Part shown: piece by piece, positions 1-9,646 of the stretch
How the letters are laid out: each line of letters starts with the position of its first letter
Position numbering within the stretch: the stretch's first letter is position 1
Notes under the pieces: generated by a model
Databases searched by the model: none
What the model was told of the DNA's origin: nothing
Seen by the model: only the letters and a program-made list of their open reading frames with translations
From: Chitinophagaceae bacterium
GTDB lineage: Bacteria; Bacteroidota; Bacteroidia; Chitinophagales; Chitinophagaceae
Reading direction: 5' to 3'
Length of the DNA stretch: 64,000 nt
Assembly (NCBI GenBank): GCA_019745155.1
Contig: JAIETM010000004.1
Location: 310,001 to 374,000 of the forward strand
Made by a program: the position numbers and the translations under genes

Positions 1-1603
1 AGATATGCACCGGATCTGTATGGATATGTTGTTGCCAATGTAGGTTGATATTGTAGGACTGTTCGGGATTCAGCGATTCAGCAATCACTACTTGACGCGC
101 ACCAGTTAATGCGGCATGATCTTCACTAAACACATTCACGACGCGAAATCCACGACCCAAACCTGCACGTAATATTGTTTTTTCTGAGACAGTCCATTTA
201 TGGTTAATACGCGGACTCAAAATCACCCCATGCTGTGCATGATAATCTGCACGCAAGCCACCCAACAATGTATGCTTATCGTTGATGGTCCATTCATCTT
301 GCACAAATAAACCGGGCAAGCTGATACGTGAAGGTTGGTTCAATCCATTGGCATCTGCTGTGATGAGCGTGTTATCATCCAACCAGGTATAGCGCAAACC
401 TCCGCCAAAAAGCAGATCATGACTACGCAGAGATTTGTTCCACAACAGCTGTGCAAAACCAATATGTTGTTTACCCATATAAGGCGTATTGCCATATACA
501 GAATTTTGTCCATGATAATTATACGAGAACTGCAATTGAATATCCTCACTTGCTATGGGTAAGGAATACTGCCCCAATAATTCCAAACGATTGGTATAAA
601 TACTCTCACCATACACACTATCTCCACCACGGAAGGAAGGATTCCATTGGGTTTGTCCGCCCCAACGATCTTCATATACATAGCGCGCAGCAATGGAGGC
701 TTTGCGATTGGCATTGCGTTTAAAAGACCATTTATTGAACAGGGAAATCCTGTTTTGTAAGCTCATGTCTGTAAAGCCATCTGCATTTCTATCCATCACT
801 TGATTGAAGCCAAAATGATTGATACCCCAGAGTGTCTGCACTTTCTTTTTGCCTAAGCGGAAAGAAAGATCGGTATTGTGTTCACCAAAACTGGTTGCCT
901 GAATATCTGCACTGATTGCTGGTGCTTTCTCCGGTGATTTGGTGATGATATTCACGATGCCTGCCATGCTTTCACTGCCATAGAGCGATGCAGCCGGGCC
1001 TTTCATTACTTCCACTTTATCAATGATGCTGTTGGGAATACCCATATAGCCATAGACACTACCCAATGCACTCACGATGGGCATGCCATCAATCAATACT
1101 AATGTATGCGCTCCTTCTAATCCATTGATGCGAATCTCTCCGGTATTGCATACGTTACAAGTGTATTGCGCACGAATACCATTCACCATGGATAAAGCTT
1201 CAAACACATTCATGGAAGGCGACTTACGAAAGAAATTACTATTGTACTGTTCAACAGTTACAGGAGAAGCACTCATTAGCACCGGCTTCATGGTTCCTGT
1301 AACCACTACTTCCTGTAAAGCATGTTCTGATGGCTGCAAATTGATGGTATATACTTGTTGTACTGGATGAATGAGCGTGGTTGCAGGCTGATAACCGATT
1401 GCATGCACATGCAATTGTTTATGTGTTGCTGAATAAGGCAATTTGAAATAGCCCATACTATCCGTAAGTGCGGCTTGCTTTGCTGATAGCTTCACATAAG
1501 CACCCGCTAAAGGCTTGCCTTCGGCCAACACCCTTCCTTCAATGACAGACTGCCCATAAACACTTGTTACGCACATGGCCCATATCCAATAAATCCATTT
1601 CAT
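1..1603 (-). CDS. TonB-dependent receptor with CxxC in plug (partial, 3' end outside window)
   Basis: Outer-membrane TonB-dependent receptor. The reading frame is open from the ATG at 1603 to the left edge (534 codons), so the C-terminal part of the barrel is missing. Order: signal peptide (residues 1-18, ending VYGQ), carboxypeptidase-like beta domain (about 19-92), plug domain (about 95-215, with LIDGMPIVSALGS and VEVMKGPAASLYGSESMAG), then barrel strands. Two cysteines in the plug, C149 and C152 in YTCNVCNTGEIRINGLEG, are unusual and suggest metal or redox binding; this is inference. A promoter of Bacteroidota type lies just upstream. It shares strand and neighbourhood with a second receptor and an AraC regulator, but a terminator separates it from the second receptor. 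The substrate is unknown; a metal ion or metal complex is the best guess. Confidence 0.9.
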   Translation of the reverse strand, partial: MKWIYWIWAMCVTSVYGQSVIEGRVLAEGKPLAGAYVKLSAKQAALTDSMGYFKLPYSATHKQLHVHAIGYQPATTLIHPVQQVYTINLQPSEHALQEVVVTGTMKPVLMSASPVTVEQYNSNFFRKSPSMNVFEALSMVNGIRAQYTCNVCNTGEIRINGLEGAHTLVLIDGMPIVSALGSVYGYMGIPNSIIDKVEVMKGPAASLYGSESMAGIVNIITKSPEKAPAISADIQATSFGEHNTDLSFRLGKKKVQTLWGINHFGFNQVMDRNADGFTDMSLQNRISLFNKWSFKRNANRKASIAARYVYEDRWGGQTQWNPSFRGGDSVYGESIYTNRLELLGQYSLPIASEDIQLQFSYNYHGQNSVYGNTPYMGKQHIGFAQLLWNKSLRSHDLLFGGGLRYTWLDDNTLITADANGLNQPSRISLPGLFVQDEWTINDKHTLLGGLRADYHAQHGVILSPRINHKWTVSEKTILRAGLGRGFRVVNVFSEDHAALTGARQVVIAESLNPEQSYNINLHWQQHIHTDPVHI

Positions 1604-1633
1604 TTTTTAGTCTTGTCTAAATTTTTATTTAGC

Positions 1634-1664
1634 CAAAAATAAATATAAAATCAGTTCCGCCAAA
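1634..1664 (-). promoter_or_regulatory. Bacteroidota sigma-type promoter for the CxxC receptor
   Basis: On the minus strand there is TTTG (1664-1661), a 19-base spacer and TATTTTTG (1641-1634), which matches the TTTG / TAnnTTTG consensus exactly. Transcription would start near 1627, about 24 bases before the ATG. Confidence 0.7.
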
Positions 1665-1665
1665 T

Positions 1666-1691
1666 AAAAAACGCTCCCAATGGGAGCGTTT
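1666..1691 (-). terminator. Rho-independent terminator after the FecA-like receptor
   Basis: The arms ACGCTCCCA (1671-1679) and TGGGAGCGT (1681-1689) form a near-perfect hairpin. On the minus strand it is followed by a T-run. It sits 20 bases after the stop codon of the receptor at 1711-3945. Confidence 0.8.
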
Positions 1692-1710
1692 AAGGGTATA
1701 GTGGGGGCAT

Positions 1711-3945
1711 TTACAACTTAAATCCTACACCCAGAAAGAAGTTTCTGCCATCAGCCGGCATTAGACCGGGACCCGGGTATCCACCAGCTCTTCGGGTGAA
1801 ATAGGCCAGATTACCTAGGTTATTGATGCCACCTCTTAGGCTATAGCGCTGTTTGAAACGATAGGTAAAGGAGAGATCACTGAGCAGATAGGCAGGAATC
1901 AATCCGGCAGTTGCCGTTGCATTGGGTGTTACCGTATTATTGGCATCTGCAAAAGACTGACTTACATAACTGATCTGTGCAGTTACCGACAATCCTTTGT
2001 AGAAATAATTCAGACCGCTTCTGAGAATATGCTCCGGCGCATTCTCCACGTATTTGTTACGCAGATTGGATTCTACAAGACTATTGCCGCTACGCGTGAT
2101 CACCCGCACATTGTCGTATCGGGCTTCTGTATACGAATAAGAAGCAAACAAACTGATTTCACCTGCTGATTTACCCAACAGACCAGCCTGCATGAAATTG
2201 ATTTCAGCAAATGCCTCTACACCTTTACTAATACTATTGCCAACATTGGTGCGCAAATTATAACTGCTATTATCAGAACGCAGTTGTGTGATTGCACCGA
2301 TTCGATCAGCATAATTCAACCAGAATGCACTCACATCAAACATCAGCCAATTCTTCACTTTTCCTCTGTAACCTATATCCATACTGTAACCACGCGAGTC
2401 GCGCAAATTTGGATCAACGATATCTGTCGTGGCCGGCACACTCAGATCAGCAAACTGAATAGGGCGATAGCTTTCAGTATAGTTGGCATAAAATTCTGTT
2501 TTACCAAGATGGTATTCCGCAGCCATACCAAACAATACAAAGTTTCTGTCGCGTGTTGTTGGTGCTGTCTTCACTTCCACCCCATTACTGATATTGGTTC
2601 TACCGTTCACATCAGCAGTTACGCGCTCGTAGCGAATACCCGGTATCAAAATCAGTTTATCCGTTACATGAATAATATTCTCGGCACTAATGGCGGTATT
2701 GATGGAACCAAAGCGAAGATCACCAGGATACAAGCCATCTACCGTCATATCGAAATCTGTTCCGGCTGTGCCTTTACCGTTTCTGTATCTTCTTGTTAAG
2801 CCATTGAAATAGCGCAAACCTGCTGAGAATGTATTCTTCAAACCCAAGAATGTATAGTTCTGCAGATAGCGCAATTCGGCACCAAAGTTTCTGTATTGGT
2901 CAATATCCACTGTTCTGTTGGCATATTGACCTGTAAGCGGATTGAGGCTATCCTTCATTGTAATTGCCTGCATAAAACCAACACTGTTTCTATCACCACT
3001 TAAACCAAACACTTTTAACTCAAGGCGATTGTTATCACGCATATTGTATTGCAGGTTCAAAGCCCCAATATGAAATTCATTGTTGAACCAGTTTCTGCTT
3101 CGTGTTGATCGGCGACTATCTTGTTGAAACTGCGCATCAGTTAAACCACCAGGTTGTTGGCTAAGCATACTGTATCGAGTATACTCAGCAGTTGCACTGA
3201 GTCGATCTGTAAAACGCCAAGTAAACATACCGAAACCAGTATTGGTATGGTAACCGCTTTGCTGACGCCAACCATCAGCACTTCTGTGATCAAAAGCAGC
3301 ATAGTAATGGTATTTTTTAGTCTCCCCTCCAATGGCATTGAAAGAGTTGATCATACCAAAACCACCAATGGTTTGTTCAGTTTCTACACTAAAAGGCTTG
3401 TTGATCTCACTGCCATTCTTCATCACATAGTTGACCATTCCACCCAATTGCGGACCAAAAGCCAAGGAGCCTGCCCCCTTCACAATTTGCACGCGTTGAA
3501 CTGCTTGCAGTGGTGGGTGGTAATATGCTTCAGGATACCCGTATGGATCAGAAGAGATATCAAATCCATTCTGACGTACGTTAAAATCCCAACTGCGGTT
3601 CGGACTCAAACCGCGGGTTGCAATGCCAATTTGAATACCGCTACCATCGCTTTCCCAAATATGGATACCCGGCACTTTGGCCATCACCTGACGCATATTA
3701 TTCATCACCACGTTACCATTCACATGGTCCATCACCACCAATGCATTCTTCTTGCCTGCAAATATGTGGGTGCCTACGATCTCAGGTAACTGATGGATAT
3801 CCTGACGAGTATTTCTACCAACAATGGTTACATCCGGGAGATATTCATCCTTAGAGAGGGTATCGCCTGAAACCTTGAATCGTTGTGCATCAACTTGTCC
3901 AATAATCATTAGTCCGGCCAAAAAACAGTATATCTTGCTCATCAT
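1711..3945 (-). CDS. FecA-like TonB-dependent receptor
   Basis: TonB-dependent outer-membrane receptor resembling Fe(III)-dicitrate receptors (FecA type). I chose the ATG at 3945 (protein begins MMSKIYCFLAGL) because it opens a clean signal peptide ending VDAQ; an upstream start would add ten charged residues. The plug follows at about 30-190 (QVMAKVPGIHIWESDGSG and VQIVKGAGSLAFGPQLGG), then a 22-strand-type barrel ending in an aromatic C-terminus (NFFLGVGFKL). There is no carboxypeptidase-like domain and no visible FecR-interacting N-terminal extension, so anti-sigma signalling is unlikely. It lies downstream of the lipoprotein amidohydrolase but is separated from it by a terminator. The likely substrate is a ferric chelate; substrate identity is inferred from family only. 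Confidence 0.9.
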   Translation of the reverse strand: MMSKIYCFLAGLMIIGQVDAQRFKVSGDTLSKDEYLPDVTIVGRNTRQDIHQLPEIVGTHIFAGKKNALVVMDHVNGNVVMNNMRQVMAKVPGIHIWESDGSGIQIGIATRGLSPNRSWDFNVRQNGFDISSDPYGYPEAYYHPPLQAVQRVQIVKGAGSLAFGPQLGGMVNYVMKNGSEINKPFSVETEQTIGGFGMINSFNAIGGETKKYHYYAAFDHRSADGWRQQSGYHTNTGFGMFTWRFTDRLSATAEYTRYSMLSQQPGGLTDAQFQQDSRRSTRSRNWFNNEFHIGALNLQYNMRDNNRLELKVFGLSGDRNSVGFMQAITMKDSLNPLTGQYANRTVDIDQYRNFGAELRYLQNYTFLGLKNTFSAGLRYFNGLTRRYRNGKGTAGTDFDMTVDGLYPGDLRFGSINTAISAENIIHVTDKLILIPGIRYERVTADVNGRTNISNGVEVKTAPTTRDRNFVLFGMAAEYHLGKTEFYANYTESYRPIQFADLSVPATTDIVDPNLRDSRGYSMDIGYRGKVKNWLMFDVSAFWLNYADRIGAITQLRSDNSSYNLRTNVGNSISKGVEAFAEINFMQAGLLGKSAGEISLFASYSYTEARYDNVRVITRSGNSLVESNLRNKYVENAPEHILRSGLNYFYKGLSVTAQISYVSQSFADANNTVTPNATATAGLIPAYLLSDLSFTYRFKQRYSLRGGINNLGNLAYFTRRAGGYPGPGLMPADGRNFFLGVGFKL

Positions 3946-4025
3946 AGTGTATTTATTCCGGCGCGAAAGTGGCACAGAACAAATTCAGGTAGTATCAAAA
4001 TCGGGAAAGCGGTTTACGCAAAAGG

Positions 4026-4051
4026 AAAAAAGGTCTGCCATGCAGACCTTT
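4026..4051 (-). terminator. Rho-independent terminator after the amidohydrolase
   Basis: AAAGGTCTGC (4029-4038) and GCAGACCTTT (4042-4051) form a perfect 10-bp stem with a 3-base loop. On the minus strand a T-rich tract follows. It lies 27 bases past the amidohydrolase stop. Confidence 0.85.
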
Positions 4052-4078
4052 GTTGAATGATTTATTCTGTTTATCTCA

Positions 4079-5704
4079 TCAAAACACTTTCTTTCCGTTG
4101 CTATACGTAGCCAGCACTTTTGTATTGAGTATTTCCTGATCAGCAACTGTCATCAAGTCTTTGTCTAAGAGAATAAAGTCGGCCTTTTTCCCTTTCTCGA
4201 TACTACCAATTTCCTTTTCCATAAAATTGGCTTTAGCAGCCCAGATCGTCATACCACGAATGGTTTGCTCACGCGTAAGCGCATTCTCCATCTGAAATCC
4301 TTGCTCGGGAAAGCCTTTGGCATCTTTTCTCACCACAGCCGCCAAAAAGGTTTTAAAGGGTGAAATATCCTCTACCGGGAAATCAGTACCCAGCGGCAAC
4401 CAACCATTCTGCTTCAGCAAACGCTGGTACGCATAAGCGCCTTTCAATCTTTCTGCACCCAAACGATCACCAGCCCAATACATATCGCTAGTAGCGTGTG
4501 TTGGTTGAACAGAAGGCACCACAGCTACTTTACCAAAGAGATCAAAATCATTTTCATTTACTACCTGTGCATGTTCTATACGCCAGCGCTTATCATTACC
4601 TGCCTGCAGATAACGATTGTAGATATTCAGCACTTCACGATTGGCACTATCCCCAATAGCATGGGTGCACATTTGAAAATCAGTTTTGCTAAGCACTGCA
4701 GCGAGTGAATCGAAATGTTCTTTCTTACTTAATAAGAACCCTTGCCAACCAGGCTGATCACTGTAATGTTTCAACAAGCAAGCACCGCGACTACCCAATG
4801 CACCATCAGCATAGACTTTCACACCTTTTACAAATAAGCGGTCTGTTTTGTATGGACCTTTATCCAAGTATTTCGCATAATTCTCGGGGTTATCGCTCAA
4901 CATCACATAGAGACGCATCATGAGCTGATTGTCTTTCTGGAGTGCGTCAATCATATCAATATCCGTATGCATCAAGCCGCAATCGGTGATGGTGGTCAAG
5001 CCCATTTCAAAACAATTCTTTTGTGCTGCCAGTAACCATTTGGCGTAATCTGTTTTGGTGGGTTTGGGTATTTGTGCATACACTGCATTGTCGGCATTAT
5101 CAATCAATACGCCGGTAGGCTGTCCGTTTTTCACCATGATTTCGCCACCGGTAATTTGTTGTCCAGCTTTGATACCAGCCAGCTCCAGCGCTTTGTTATT
5201 CGCAATAGATGCATGCCCATCAACACGCGTTAATACCACTGGCTTATCAGGAAACAATTCATTCAACTTACTATTGTCAGGAAACTGTTTATCTGGCCAA
5301 CGATTTTGGTCCCAGCCGCGCCCTTGAATCCAGGGCTCATCCGGATGTGCTTTGGCAAAATCTGCTACACGCTGCACCACTTCTTCCCAACTATTGGCAC
5401 CAAATAAATCCACTTGAAACAAAGCGCGACCATAACCCACAAAGTGGGCATGTGCATCAATCAATCCGGGATAAATAGCTTTGCCTTCAGCGTTCACCAT
5501 TTCCTTCGCTTCATACGCAGCCATGATGGCGGAATCTGAACCCGTTTCGAGAATGACACCATCTTTCACGGCAAAAGCACTCACTGTTGTAAATGCTGAG
5601 TCAACAGTATAGACTTTGGCGTTGTGGACGATTAAGTCGGCAGCCTGCTTGGTATTACAAGCAAACAATACAAGAATGGAAGCGAGTAGACATAGTTTTC
5701 TCAT
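4079..5704 (-). CDS. Lipoprotein amidohydrolase, YtcJ-like
   Basis: Metal-dependent amidohydrolase of the YtcJ/COG1574 group, whose members remove acyl or imino groups from varied small molecules; the substrate here is unknown. The ATG at 5704 gives MRKLCLLASILVLFAC, a lipoprotein signal with Cys16 as lipidation site, so the enzyme should be anchored in the periplasm. The first metal-binding motif DAHAH is at about residues 84-88. Later conserved blocks include ADGALGSRGA, CTHAIGDSANREVL, RIEHAQVV and LGTDFPVEDISPF. The C-terminus returns to the composite beta domain (IEKGKKADFILLDKDL). At 541 residues it is normal length. It sits between a receptor and an AraC regulator on the same strand, which hints at uptake and processing of one class of compound. 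Confidence 0.9.
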   Translation of the reverse strand: MRKLCLLASILVLFACNTKQAADLIVHNAKVYTVDSAFTTVSAFAVKDGVILETGSDSAIMAAYEAKEMVNAEGKAIYPGLIDAHAHFVGYGRALFQVDLFGANSWEEVVQRVADFAKAHPDEPWIQGRGWDQNRWPDKQFPDNSKLNELFPDKPVVLTRVDGHASIANNKALELAGIKAGQQITGGEIMVKNGQPTGVLIDNADNAVYAQIPKPTKTDYAKWLLAAQKNCFEMGLTTITDCGLMHTDIDMIDALQKDNQLMMRLYVMLSDNPENYAKYLDKGPYKTDRLFVKGVKVYADGALGSRGACLLKHYSDQPGWQGFLLSKKEHFDSLAAVLSKTDFQMCTHAIGDSANREVLNIYNRYLQAGNDKRWRIEHAQVVNENDFDLFGKVAVVPSVQPTHATSDMYWAGDRLGAERLKGAYAYQRLLKQNGWLPLGTDFPVEDISPFKTFLAAVVRKDAKGFPEQGFQMENALTREQTIRGMTIWAAKANFMEKEIGSIEKGKKADFILLDKDLMTVADQEILNTKVLATYSNGKKVF

Positions 5705-5769
5705 AGCAATCAATTGAGTTTGCAAAATAGGGCGAATTACACACCTTAACACGAAAATTGGATGGGTGT

Positions 5770-6753
5770 TTATTTCAGCAGATCACAGGGCTTCAAGCCA
5801 GTGTGTTTCTTGAAGGCTGCAGAGAAATGCGAGATAGAGGAATAGCCCAGTAAAGCAGATACATCGGTAACGCTTAGGCTCTTTTCATAGAGCAAATATT
5901 TTGCATGCTCCATACGCTGTTGCTGATAGAAATCAAAGATGGTAGTACCGAATACTTCTTTGAATCCCTTTTTCAGGTAACACTCATTGATCGCCACTTT
6001 ACGGCTCAATTCCTTGATGGTGATGGGATCACCAATATGTTGCAGCAGAATATCTCTTGCCTGATAAATGGCATCGCGGCCACGCTCATCAGCCAGAAAC
6101 TTACATGTAAAACCCTCTTCTTTTTCATCTACCAGGCAGTCGAGGCTGTACAGTAACAACTCATGCACTTTGGCATTCACGAAAATGTTCTCCAAAGCAC
6201 CATGGTAGCTATGGTTCAATAAAGCATCCAGCACATTGCGCTTCTTATTGCACAAGCCAAACACCTTGGTAAATGCATGTGGGTGCTTAAATGCCAGCAC
6301 TTCGTCTTTGCGGTTAGACAGCTTTACATTATGCACAAACTGATGCAGGAAAGTGGCTGTAAAATGGAACACAAACACATCTACAGTGCGCATCTTGCCA
6401 TCACAATCTTCTGTAGGCAATTGCTTACACATGGAGCAGCTACGCTCTTCACAATAACGATTGCCCGTTGTACAGTAACGGATCTCGAGGTAGTTATCCT
6501 TGGGTTTGGAAGGATTATAATGGTAGACCATCATGCCGGTATCATCAGCTACCCAAGGGTGCTGCGCATAATAGCGCCTGATAGAGTATTGAATAGATCC
6601 GGGTATGTTCTGCTCCTTCTGATGCAGCAGGGTCATACTAGGTTCAATCCCCTCTCTGTGCGCCACCCGCAATATGTCCATTACTTCCAACATTGGGGCA
6701 AAATTAGCTGTATCTACATAGATCGCCAAGCGATGGCTTGGTAAGGAAGTCAT
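5770..6753 (-). CDS. AraC-family regulator with a cysteine cluster
   Basis: Transcription factor with a C-terminal AraC/XylS double helix-turn-helix (about residues 225-327: ITIKELSRKVAINECYLKKG and SVTDVSALLGYSSISHFSAA). The ATG at 6753 is preferred over a GTG three codons upstream. The N-terminal region is not a cupin I recognise. It carries five cysteines in a short stretch (C94, C101, C106, C109, C117: RYC, NRYC, ERSCSMC, TEDC), a spacing that could hold a metal or Fe-S cluster. It reads toward the receptor region and is divergent from gyrB. A role in metal- or redox-dependent control of the neighbouring receptor genes is inference. Confidence 0.88.
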   Translation of the reverse strand: MTSLPSHRLAIYVDTANFAPMLEVMDILRVAHREGIEPSMTLLHQKEQNIPGSIQYSIRRYYAQHPWVADDTGMMVYHYNPSKPKDNYLEIRYCTTGNRYCEERSCSMCKQLPTEDCDGKMRTVDVFVFHFTATFLHQFVHNVKLSNRKDEVLAFKHPHAFTKVFGLCNKKRNVLDALLNHSYHGALENIFVNAKVHELLLYSLDCLVDEKEEGFTCKFLADERGRDAIYQARDILLQHIGDPITIKELSRKVAINECYLKKGFKEVFGTTIFDFYQQQRMEHAKYLLYEKSLSVTDVSALLGYSSISHFSAAFKKHTGLKPCDLLK

Positions 6754-6879
6754 AAAACCCACATAAACACTGCATTTTTCCGTATTCCGAAAAAATCAAA
6801 AAATAATTGATTATCAATAAGTTGAGTCAATTAGATTTTGTGAATAATTTGGGCTGTTTTCATGCGGTAAAGGCACTGA

Positions 6880-8907
<2,028 letters not shown>

Positions 8908-8999
8908 TGTGGATTACTTCCGACAGGGAAATCAGGCATTTATAACGAAAAGGACTAATTTAACAATCACTAACCCATACATTCATTAAAACCAACATC

Positions 9000-9206
9000 A
9001 TGGACACATCAAAAATGATCAAAGCATACTGCCTGAAGACGAAGGAGAAAAACGTTCCTATGCAGGATGCAGTGGTTACCAAGACGGCCAAAGGTGGCTA
9101 TATGGCTGCCGGCCACGATGGCAAGGGCAACAAAATGGCTGCTATTCTGAGCGAGGCCAAAGCCTTACAAGCCATTGCTGATGGCGTAGCCAAGAAAGGA
9201 TTCTAA
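9000..9206 (+). CDS. Small protein resembling a Cys-depleted DUF5679 zinc ribbon
   Basis: A 68-residue protein, 92 bases downstream of gyrB and followed by a strong terminator. The frame MIKAYCLKTKEKNVPMQDAV...GGYMAAGHDGKGNKM follows the layout I recall for the small DUF5679 zinc ribbon (YCxxCxxK...mk.....Gr....G.CP.CG.k). Only one of the four zinc-binding cysteines remains (C11); the others are replaced by T, H and G. A short helix rich in Ala (SEAKALQAIADGVAKKGF) is added at the end. If the relation is right, the fold has lost metal binding. Family assignment is from memory of the motif and is moderate. Function is unknown; co-transcription with gyrB is possible. Confidence 0.75.
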   Translation: MDTSKMIKAYCLKTKEKNVPMQDAVVTKTAKGGYMAAGHDGKGNKMAAILSEAKALQAIADGVAKKGF

Positions 9207-9230
9207 GCGTAGCTTGAAACTTAGTATAAG

Positions 9231-9254
9231 CCCTTCCCAACGGAAGGGTTTTTT
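9231..9254 (+). terminator. Rho-independent terminator after the small protein
   Basis: CCCTTCC (9231-9237) and GGAAGGG (9242-9248) form a hairpin followed by six T residues (9249-9254). It overlaps the 3' end of the convergent DUF4870 gene. Confidence 0.9.
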
Positions 9255-9612
9255 ATTTAATTAAACGGATACTGAAGGGGTAGCGATAAGGTTTCCCATC
9301 ACTGGCTTTGATGGTGGCAACAATGACCAGCACAGCAGCTGCCAAACCCAATATCCACAACAACAGAATACCAACAATAGAGATAAAGAGCAATACACCG
9401 ATAATCACCACCGTAATCTGAAAATTGAGCGATTCCTTCGCATGCGCTGCAATAAACTTGGATTCATCTTTCTTCACTAGATAAATAATCAGCGGCGCAA
9501 TAAAGGAAGAAACAAATGTGACCAAATGCACAATCAATGAAAGATTGCGTTCATCCTGTGTAGGGGAATAATTATCCGGGAACCCGATTTCAGCATATTG
9601 TTGTTCGATCAT
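9253..9612 (-). CDS. DUF4870 (Tic20-like) membrane protein
   Basis: A 119-residue integral membrane protein of the DUF4870 family. The family hallmark is visible: a cytosolic start (TQDERNLSLIVHLVTFVSSF), the loop PLIIYLVKKDESKFIAAHAKESLNFQ between two helices, and a long hydrophobic third segment (VVIIGVLLFISIVGILLLWI). The C-terminus (ATIKASDGKPYRYPFSIRLIK) is typical. Function is unknown for the family. It is convergent with the gyrB unit and lies 34 bases beyond the end of mfd on the same strand. Confidence 0.9.
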   Translation of the reverse strand: MIEQQYAEIGFPDNYSPTQDERNLSLIVHLVTFVSSFIAPLIIYLVKKDESKFIAAHAKESLNFQITVVIIGVLLFISIVGILLLWILGLAAAVLVIVATIKASDGKPYRYPFSIRLIK

Positions 9613-9646
9613 ACAGCAGATTTAATCCGAATTTACCCAGAAAAAA

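Noticed and set aside
3154-3789. A long open frame (211 codons) antisense to the FecA-like receptor
   Set aside because: It is a mirror of the receptor's codon pattern, with His- and Ser-rich unnatural composition and no start context.
4079-5752. Longer start for the amidohydrolase at 5752
   Set aside because: It would bury the lipoprotein signal 16 residues inside the protein.
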